The translations under genes and the position numbers were made by a program. A DNA stretch of 5,021 bases from NCBI GenBank assembly GCA_030149585.1, contig JASFBJ010000263.1, forward strand, positions 1 through 5,021, read 5' to 3'. The notes under the pieces are model-generated. The model searched no databases, was not told the origin of the DNA, and saw nothing but the letters and a program-made list of their open reading frames with translations. Origin of the DNA: Desulfobacterales bacterium. GTDB taxonomy: Bacteria; Desulfobacterota; Desulfobacteria; Desulfobacterales; JASFBJ01. This document shows, piece after piece, positions 1 through 5,021 of this stretch; the first letter of the stretch is position 1, and each line of letters starts with the position of its first letter.

Positions 1-51
1 ATACATATAAAACACTATAGCATGGGAACAAGAAACAAGAAAGTGAGGTAA
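1..51 (+). other. Leader before topA; possible 3' end of an upstream gene
   Basis: Reading from base 1 in frame 1, the sequence stays open for 16 codons and stops at TAA 49-51, five bases before the topA start. The other two forward frames stop early, at TAA 8-10 and TAG 18-20. This would fit the tail of an upstream gene whose last codons contain the topA ribosome binding site, as in a tight operon. The 16 residues are rich in Lys and Arg and match no family I recognise, and so short an open stretch can arise by chance. The alternative is plain untranslated leader. Only sequence to the left of the window can settle it. Confidence 0.25.
45..49 (+). promoter_or_regulatory. Ribosome binding site of topA
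   Basis: GAGGT lies six bases before the GTG at 56, which is good Shine-Dalgarno spacing. The topA frame has a TGA stop at 44-46 overlapping this site, and no ATG, GTG or TTG between that stop and 56. This fixes the unusual GTG start. Confidence 0.8.
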
Positions 52-55
52 ACAA

Positions 56-2326
56 GTGACCAAGCCGCTTGTAATAGTGGAATCACCTACAAAGGTACGT
101 ACAATAAAAAAATATATCGGCAATGAATTTAATGTTATTGCTACTGTGGGACATATCAGAGACCTTCCTCCAAAAGAGATTGGAATTGATATTGATAATG
201 ATTTCAAACCCAAATATATAACCATTCCCGGAAAAAGTAAAATAATCTCAGGACTTAAAAAAGCAGCCGGCAACACCCGGTTGATCTACCTGGCTGCTGA
301 CCCTGACAGGGAAGGAGAAGCAATTGCCTGGCACACGGCAACTGTCTTAAAAAAGAAAAACAGAAAATTCGTGAGAATTCTTTTTCATGAACTAACTAAA
401 AACGCTATTAAAGCTGCAATTGAAAAATCCCTGGAACTTGATACAGCCAAGTACAACGCCCAGCAGGCCCGCCGCATTATAGACCGTCTGGTTGGATATC
501 AGGTCTCGCCTCTTTTGTGGCGCAAGGTTAAACAGGGTCTTAGCGCCGGACGGGTTCAATCTGTTGCTGTTCGCATCATATGCGACAGGGAACGAGCAAT
601 CCAGGCATTTGACCCGGAAGAATACTGGTCTATTACCGCCCATCTTCAAGGTGATAATCCTCCTCCTTTTGCAGCTAAACTTGCAAAAAAAAATAATAAA
701 AAACTAAAAATTCCTGATCAAAAAACATCAAAGGCCATTTTAGCTGAAATTGATCAAGAAAAGTTTATCGTTGATAAAATTACAAAAAAGACTACAAAAC
801 GTAACCCTTTGCCCCCTTTTATCACCAGCAAGCTGCAACAGGAATCTATCCACAAATTAAGGTTTTCAGCAAAAAAAACCATGATAATCGCTCAGCAACT
901 TTACGAAGGAGTTGATCTTGGCCCTGGTGAACCAGAGGGCTTGATTACCTATATGAGAACCGATTCAACAAGAATTGCCATGGAAGCAGCCCTTGATGCT
1001 CTGGATTATATCAATCAAACCTTTGGTGAAAAATACGCTCTTGATAAACCGCGTTTTTTTAAAAATAAAAAAAAAGTGCAAGACGCACATGAGGCTATCC
1101 GGCCCACATCGGTTTATAACACACCTGAAAAGCTGAAAGCTTTTCTCACTGAAGAACAGTTTAAGCTATATAGTTTGATCTGGAAACGCTTTGTGGCTTC
1201 TCAAATGCAACCCGCCCTGATAAACCGGAATTCGATTTTTATAAAAGCAGGAATTTATCTTTTTACTGCAAGTGGTTCAACCATAAAATTTCCTGGATTT
1301 ATGAGCTTATATCAGTCAGCTGCTGATGAGGCGGAAAGCAAAAAAAAATCCCAGGTTTTGCCTGAACTAAAAGAGCAGATAGTTTTAAAATTAGATGAAA
1401 TTATTCCAAAACAGCATTTCACAATGCCTCCGCCCAGATTTTCAGAGGCCTCCCTTGTAAAAGAACTTGAAGAAAACGGTATTGGCCGTCCATCCACCTA
1501 TGCCAACATACTCTCAACTATTAGAGGCAAGGGCTATGTGGATCTGCAAAAAGGCTATTTTCGCCCCAATGAGCTAGGCTTTATTGTAAATGATCTGTTA
1601 ATCAACAGCTTTCCTGAACTTTTCGGGGTTGATTTTACTGCCAGGCTGGAAAATGAGCTGGATATGATTGAAAGTTCTGAAATGAATTATTTAGATGTGC
1701 TTAAACAATTTTACGATCCATTTAAACAAAAGCTGGATGGCGCTGCTAAAGAAATGATCAGCATCAAAGGTCAGGGAATTCCAACTGATCTGGATTGCCC
1801 TAAATGCAAAAAACATAAACTCCACATCAAAATCGGTAAAAACGGCCATTTCCTGACCTGTAGTGGTTATCCTGACTGTACCTATTCCAGAGATTATATC
1901 AGAGATGAAAAAGGTAAAATTGAGGTAGTAGAGCCTTCCTATGAAAATGTGACTGATACTGTTTGTAATAAATGCGGTAAACCAATGGTAGTTAAAAGGG
2001 GGCGTTATGGTGAATTTTTGGCCTGCACCGGTTATCCTGACTGCAAATTTACCCAGTCCCTTCATTCAACCGGAAGCGGAAAAGATATAGGTGTAGACTG
2101 CCCGGAAGATGGATGTGATGGAAAAATTGTTGAAAAATCATCAAAACGCGGCAAAATTTTTTATGGGTGCGACCAATTTCCAAAATGCAAATTTGCCACA
2201 TGGGATAAGCCCGTTAATAAAGAATGCCCCCTGTGCAAGGCAAAATTTCTTGTGCAAAAATCCACTAAAAAGAAAGGGGATTTTTTGGCATGTTATAATA
2301 AAGACTGCGATTATAAAGAGTTTTAA
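56..2326 (+). CDS. topA: DNA topoisomerase I (type IA), four zinc fingers
   Basis: This cytoplasmic enzyme relaxes negative supercoils by cutting and passing one DNA strand through a 5'-phosphotyrosine link. The 756 residues read as a complete protein. The N-terminal Toprim domain (about 3-140) shows the catalytic Glu9 in VESP and the metal-binding DxDxE motif at Asp82, Asp84 and Glu86. The GLSAGRVQS motif follows at 161-169. The active-site tyrosine is Tyr299 in YMRTDSTR, and HEAIRPT lies at 345-351. ENGIGRPSTYA (473-483) marks the later core domain. The C-terminal tail (about 580-756) holds four tetracysteine zinc-finger modules: Cys581/584/602/608, Cys637/640/657/663, Cys682/687/705/711 and Cys724/727/746/751. 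All sixteen cysteines are present, so all four fingers could bind zinc. The start is GTG, forced by an in-frame stop just upstream, and MTKPLVIVESPTK is a normal family N-terminus. The gene contains several A8-A9 runs but the frame is intact. The neighbour begins 19 bases after the stop. Identification is secure. Confidence 0.98.
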   Translation: MTKPLVIVESPTKVRTIKKYIGNEFNVIATVGHIRDLPPKEIGIDIDNDFKPKYITIPGKSKIISGLKKAAGNTRLIYLAADPDREGEAIAWHTATVLKKKNRKFVRILFHELTKNAIKAAIEKSLELDTAKYNAQQARRIIDRLVGYQVSPLLWRKVKQGLSAGRVQSVAVRIICDRERAIQAFDPEEYWSITAHLQGDNPPPFAAKLAKKNNKKLKIPDQKTSKAILAEIDQEKFIVDKITKKTTKRNPLPPFITSKLQQESIHKLRFSAKKTMIIAQQLYEGVDLGPGEPEGLITYMRTDSTRIAMEAALDALDYINQTFGEKYALDKPRFFKNKKKVQDAHEAIRPTSVYNTPEKLKAFLTEEQFKLYSLIWKRFVASQMQPALINRNSIFIKAGIYLFTASGSTIKFPGFMSLYQSAADEAESKKKSQVLPELKEQIVLKLDEIIPKQHFTMPPPRFSEASLVKELEENGIGRPSTYANILSTIRGKGYVDLQKGYFRPNELGFIVNDLLINSFPELFGVDFTARLENELDMIESSEMNYLDVLKQFYDPFKQKLDGAAKEMISIKGQGIPTDLDCPKCKKHKLHIKIGKNGHFLTCSGYPDCTYSRDYIRDEKGKIEVVEPSYENVTDTVCNKCGKPMVVKRGRYGEFLACTGYPDCKFTQSLHSTGSGKDIGVDCPEDGCDGKIVEKSSKRGKIFYGCDQFPKCKFATWDKPVNKECPLCKAKFLVQKSTKKKGDFLACYNKDCDYKEF
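1796..2308 (+). repeat. Four repeated zinc-finger modules within topA
   Basis: Each module is a cysteine pair, a basic beta-hairpin-like stretch, then a second cysteine pair. Modules 1 and 2 are closest: CSGYPDCTY (602-610) against CTGYPDCKF (657-665). At DNA level they share the identical 14-mer ggttatcctgactg at 1865-1878 and 2030-2043. Module 3 has four residues instead of two between its first cysteines, and module 4 is the most diverged (CYNKDC). This is the usual repeat architecture of bacterial topoisomerase I tails, which bind single-stranded DNA and, in E. coli, contact RNA polymerase. The short DNA identity probably reflects module duplication under protein constraint rather than a recent event. 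Confidence 0.8.
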
Positions 2327-2327
2327 A

Positions 2328-2333
2328 AGAGGT
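2328..2333 (+). promoter_or_regulatory. Ribosome binding site of the MltC-like gene
   Basis: AGAGGT begins two bases after the topA stop codon and lies 12 bases before the ATG at 2346. That spacing is somewhat long, so initiation may be weaker than for the neighbours or helped by ribosomes finishing topA. An in-frame TGA at 2337-2339 lies between this site and the ATG, so no earlier start is possible. Confidence 0.6.
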
Positions 2334-2345
2334 ACCTGATTAATC

Positions 2346-3521
2346 ATGAAAAATAAATTCACATTAATTATTTTTACACTGCTGCTTTTGACCCAGTATT
2401 TTTTTCCAGATCTATGCTTAAGTGAAAATATTCTGCAAAAACTTCGTGAAAATCAGATGAACATGCAGAACCAGCTTCAAAAAGCGCAAGAAAAAGATCT
2501 TGAGCAATATTCAACAGCCCGTCAAAAACAGGCAGTTAACTTTCATAATGCTTTTGAAAAGCAAGGAAAAGAATTTTTACGCCTTAAAAACAGAGTTGAA
2601 AAACTTTGGCCACGCATTATTCTTAACAGCAAAAGCAACTGGGTAAAGTATAACCCAAAGGCAAATACAAAATCTGAAGTTGATTTTGAAAATGGTACCA
2701 TTACACTGGAAGTTGTTGTTGAAGATTCAAAGATTGATAAGGCCACCAGCCTGGAGATAGCCGAAATTGCCAAATCCAGCATGAAGAGCCAACTTGCCGG
2801 TTTAATGGCAACAGGTGTCCTCGACCATCAAATAGCAGATAATAATAATGCTGCTATATCCAATAATCAGGCTGTTAATTTTTTAAACCAAGACCTGGCA
2901 AATAATTTAACTGTTAATCGAAAAATAGTTATTGGAAAAGATGGGGTAAAACGGCGCATAGTACAGTATAAATTTAACATGATTCAGGATCATGTTTTGA
3001 TCCGGGCTGAAAACTATCTGACAACAGTCAGCAAATATGCCAGGGAAAAAAAACTTGATCCAGCTTTAATCCTGGCAATTATCCATACTGAATCACATTT
3101 TAACCCATTGGCGGTATCCCACTGCCACGCCTATGGATTAATGCAGATTATTCCAAGATTTGCAGGGCTGGAAGCTAATCGAATCCTGGGCAGAAATTTT
3201 ATTCCTGACAAAAAAACACTTCTTGATCCAGCAACCAATATTCAAATGGGCTGCGTTTATTTTTCCAGACTGGTTTACCGGTATTTTTCAAACTATGAAT
3301 ATCCTACCAATCTGTATTTTTCCATTGCGGGTTATAACTGGGGTACCAGAATGGTTAAGCAGCGAATCATCAAACAATATCTCCCCGATACCAGGGACAG
3401 CGATCATGTCTATTTAACTTTAAAAAAACATTCACCCAATGAGACCAAATTATATCTTGAAAAAGTATTGCTCCGTAAAAAAATCATCTGGGACAAAATT
3501 GTTAAAGAGTACAGCTTATAA
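2346..3521 (+). CDS. MltC-type lytic murein transglycosylase (GH23), secreted
   Basis: Predicted to cleave the MurNAc-GlcNAc bond of peptidoglycan in the periplasm, leaving 1,6-anhydro-MurNAc ends. Residues 1-26 are a signal peptide: Lys-rich start, hydrophobic run 6-20, likely cleavage after Ser26. Residues 27-85 are Gln/Lys/Glu-rich and look helical, possibly a coiled coil. Residues about 80-190 resemble the MltC N-terminal domain (DUF3393), with VKYNP and DFENGTITLE (113-122) close to DFDDGTITIE of E. coli MltC. The catalytic SLT domain (about 213-375) has the general acid Glu249 in HTESHFNP, GLMQ at 264-267, a variant AGYNWG motif at 328-333 and the VYLTLKKHSP stretch (355-364), which aligns with the MltC C-terminus. 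At 391 residues it is slightly longer than E. coli MltC (about 360), the extra being the 27-75 region. Unlike MltC there is no lipobox: Cys24 follows PDL, not a L-[AS]-[GA] motif. The start is fixed by an upstream in-frame stop. It is probably cotranscribed with topA. Family is confident; the cellular role (recycling, division, secretion-system assembly) is unknown. Confidence 0.9.
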   Translation: MKNKFTLIIFTLLLLTQYFFPDLCLSENILQKLRENQMNMQNQLQKAQEKDLEQYSTARQKQAVNFHNAFEKQGKEFLRLKNRVEKLWPRIILNSKSNWVKYNPKANTKSEVDFENGTITLEVVVEDSKIDKATSLEIAEIAKSSMKSQLAGLMATGVLDHQIADNNNAAISNNQAVNFLNQDLANNLTVNRKIVIGKDGVKRRIVQYKFNMIQDHVLIRAENYLTTVSKYAREKKLDPALILAIIHTESHFNPLAVSHCHAYGLMQIIPRFAGLEANRILGRNFIPDKKTLLDPATNIQMGCVYFSRLVYRYFSNYEYPTNLYFSIAGYNWGTRMVKQRIIKQYLPDTRDSDHVYLTLKKHSPNETKLYLEKVLLRKKIIWDKIVKEYSL

Positions 3522-3543
3522 AAATTGGCAGACAACCTTTAAT

Positions 3544-3548
3544 AGGAG
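3544..3548 (+). promoter_or_regulatory. Ribosome binding site of the acyl-CoA synthetase gene
   Basis: AGGAG lies six bases before the ATG at 3555, an ideal Shine-Dalgarno placement and the strongest of the three in this window. It overlaps the in-frame TAG at 3543-3545, which rules out any earlier start. The 33-base gap it sits in shows no hairpin plus T-run terminator and no convincing promoter. Confidence 0.8.
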
Positions 3549-3554
3549 TTTAAC

Positions 3555-4997
3555 ATGCATAACCACAGACAATTGAAAACTTTTATCAATCCTGAAAATA
3601 TAACTGTTATTGGCGCGTCTGAACGACCGGGAGCCTGGGGCTCATTTATTATGGAAAGCCTTTTGACCTGGAAATTTCCTGGTAATATTTATCCTGTTAA
3701 TCCTAAAGCAAAAACAATATATGGAATTCCCGCCTTCCCAGACATTAAAGCCGTTCCAGACCCGGTTGATCTGGCGGTTATTGCCATTCCAGTTAAATTT
3801 TTAGAAACAACAGTTAAGGCCTGCGGCAAAAAGGGTTATCGCGGTGTCACCATTATTACGGCAGGTCTGAGCGAAGCTGTAAAAGACGGCCTGGAAAGAG
3901 AAAAAGCGCTTACTGAAATGGCCGGCTCCTATGGCATGCGCCTTTTAGGACCCAATGTCTCAGGTACTTTTAACCTGCATGCCTGTTTTAACGCATCCGG
4001 CTCTCCTGCCAACTTTCTTTTTCCAACCTCACTGGCCGGTATTTGCCAGGGAGGATATGCTATCTATGATCTTATGAGTTCTGTATATGAAAAAGGAATG
4101 GGGCTTGGTAAATTTATTCATACCGGTAATGAATGTGATACTACAGTAACTGATTTTTTAGAGTATTTTGGCGATGACAAAGAAGTCAAAGGAATCATAA
4201 TGTATCTGGAAACCTTGCGGGATGGAGACCGTTTTTTTAAGGCAGCCCGAAAAATAGCCCAAAAAAAACCAATTATCATCCATAAGGCAGGCCGCACCCA
4301 GGCAGGCTCACGAGCTGCCAGCAGCCATACCGGAGCTTTGGCCTGCCGCCAAAATATATTTGAGGCTGCCTTTAAACAGGCCAATATCATCTTTTGTCCC
4401 ACAATGGAACTTCTCATTCCTATGGCGGATGCCCTGGTTGAACGGCCACCATTGCTGGGCAACAAAGTCGGCATTATTACCATGGGGGGCTCCTGGGGCG
4501 TTGCTTTAAGCGATGTTCTGGAAGAAAATGGTTTAAGCGTTCCCCAATTCAGTCAAGACCTTCGCCAAAAGCTCACTGAATTAGGCATGCCGGAGCGGGC
4601 ATCCACCAAAAATCCGGTTGATATAGGCGCGGCAGGTGCAATGTCTTTTTCTCCTGAAACACTTTTGCAAATCGGAAGAGCAATATTGTCTTCCGGGGAA
4701 GTGAATTCCCTAATCGTCCATGGTTTTGGCAGGCCTGGGTTCCTTGATAAAAATATCCCCCAGTCATGGAAGGAATTCACTGCCGTGGAAATAAGCGTTA
4801 TGGAAAATTTCAGCGCCCTTGAAAAAGAACTTGATTTTCCGGTTATACTAGGCTGCAGCTTAACCCTCTGGGAAAGTCAGTCAGTTCACGATATCACAAA
4901 AAAAGGTATTCGTACATATAACCGCCTGGACGATATTGCCGGCATTCTTTCAAAAATGTATCTCTATTACAGCAATTCCCGCTTACGACCTTGCTAA
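3555..4997 (+). CDS. NDP-forming acyl-CoA synthetase, alpha-subunit-like protein (no ATP-grasp domain)
   Basis: Enzymes of this family interconvert acyl-CoA + ADP + Pi with free acid + CoA + ATP through a phosphohistidine. The 480 residues cover three alpha-chain domains. A CoA-binding Rossmann domain (about 8-135) has VIGASERPGAWG (18-29), YPVNPK (46-51) and LGPNVSG (131-137). The first succinyl-CoA-synthetase-like domain (about 155-290) has TGNECD (190-195), YLE ending in Glu219, and SHTGALA (257-263). His258 is the expected phosphorylated histidine, matching the catalytic His near 257 of archaeal ADP-forming acetyl-CoA synthetases. The second such domain (about 300-470) has GIITMGGSWGV (306-316) and NPVDIG (353-358). 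The chain ends there: the ATP-grasp beta domain found in fused family members is absent, as is the GNAT domain of Pat-type lysine acetyltransferases. A separate beta subunit would therefore be needed for full activity and is not in the window. The usual QSGA loop reads QGGYAIYDL (165-173). The substrate (acetate, branched-chain or aryl acid) cannot be read from the sequence. The gene lies 33 bases after the transglycosylase gene, probably in the same operon. Confidence 0.88.
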   Translation: MHNHRQLKTFINPENITVIGASERPGAWGSFIMESLLTWKFPGNIYPVNPKAKTIYGIPAFPDIKAVPDPVDLAVIAIPVKFLETTVKACGKKGYRGVTIITAGLSEAVKDGLEREKALTEMAGSYGMRLLGPNVSGTFNLHACFNASGSPANFLFPTSLAGICQGGYAIYDLMSSVYEKGMGLGKFIHTGNECDTTVTDFLEYFGDDKEVKGIIMYLETLRDGDRFFKAARKIAQKKPIIIHKAGRTQAGSRAASSHTGALACRQNIFEAAFKQANIIFCPTMELLIPMADALVERPPLLGNKVGIITMGGSWGVALSDVLEENGLSVPQFSQDLRQKLTELGMPERASTKNPVDIGAAGAMSFSPETLLQIGRAILSSGEVNSLIVHGFGRPGFLDKNIPQSWKEFTAVEISVMENFSALEKELDFPVILGCSLTLWESQSVHDITKKGIRTYNRLDDIAGILSKMYLYYSNSRLRPC

Positions 4998-5021
4998 TTA
5001 TTTTATGCCTAATATGGGATA

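Noticed and set aside
6..20. TATAAA at 6-11 and TATAG at 16-20 as possible -10 boxes for topA.
   Set aside because: The -35 region would fall at or beyond the window edge, and such AT-rich hexamers are common by chance in this DNA.
1691..2065. A 124-codon open frame on the minus strand inside topA.
   Set aside because: It lies wholly opposite the conserved zinc-finger region of topA. Its translation resembles no family I know, and it is best explained as a by-product of the topA codon pattern.
2343..2420. Cys24 as a lipoprotein acylation site, by analogy with E. coli MltC.
   Set aside because: The preceding residues Pro-Asp-Leu do not fit a lipobox, and the acidic Asp at -2 argues against signal peptidase II recognition.
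3522..3554. A terminator between the transglycosylase and synthetase genes.
   Set aside because: The 33 bases contain no inverted repeat followed by a T run; the region is only a leader with a ribosome binding site.
4118..4483. A 121-codon open frame on the minus strand inside the acyl-CoA synthetase gene.
   Set aside because: It is fully antisense to the conserved domain carrying the phosphohistidine, and its translation has no recognisable domain.
4998..5021. ATG at 5005 or 5014 as the start of a fourth gene (possibly the missing beta subunit).
   Set aside because: Neither has a Shine-Dalgarno sequence upstream, and only two to five codons are visible.

Overview
The window carries three complete genes, all on the + strand: topA (DNA topoisomerase I, 56-2326), an MltC-type lytic murein transglycosylase (2346-3521), and an alpha-subunit-like protein of NDP-forming acyl-CoA synthetases (3555-4997). 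The DNA is AT-rich and full of oligo-A runs. A Gram-negative with a periplasm is implied by the MltC-type enzyme behind a signal peptide. The mix of an MltC-like protein and a free-standing NDP-forming acyl-CoA synthetase alpha chain fits a sulfate-reducing deltaproteobacterium (Desulfobacterota, perhaps Desulfobacteraceae). That assignment is inference from gene content and composition, not from a marker comparison.

Layout: positions 1-55 are a short leader with a clear ribosome binding site for topA. One frame stays open through it to a stop at 49-51, so it may be the tail of an upstream gene. topA uses a GTG start and ends 19 bases before the transglycosylase gene. That gene ends 33 bases before the acyl-CoA synthetase gene. 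Neither gap holds a recognisable terminator hairpin or promoter. Each start is preceded by a GAGG/GGAG-type Shine-Dalgarno sequence and an in-frame stop, so all three starts are well fixed. The last 24 bases (4998-5021) hold nothing I can support.

The tight, same-strand spacing suggests one transcription unit, although the products act in different places: DNA supercoiling in the cytoplasm, peptidoglycan cleavage in the periplasm, and acyl-CoA/ATP interconversion in the cytoplasm. I see no pathway linking them, and the arrangement is most simply a housekeeping operon. There is no mobile element, CRISPR array, RNA gene or defence system. The points worth a second look are at protein level: an MltC relative that has lost the lipobox, gained a coiled-coil-like N-terminal stretch and has an altered active-site motif, and an acyl-CoA synthetase alpha chain with no ATP-grasp partner inside the window.
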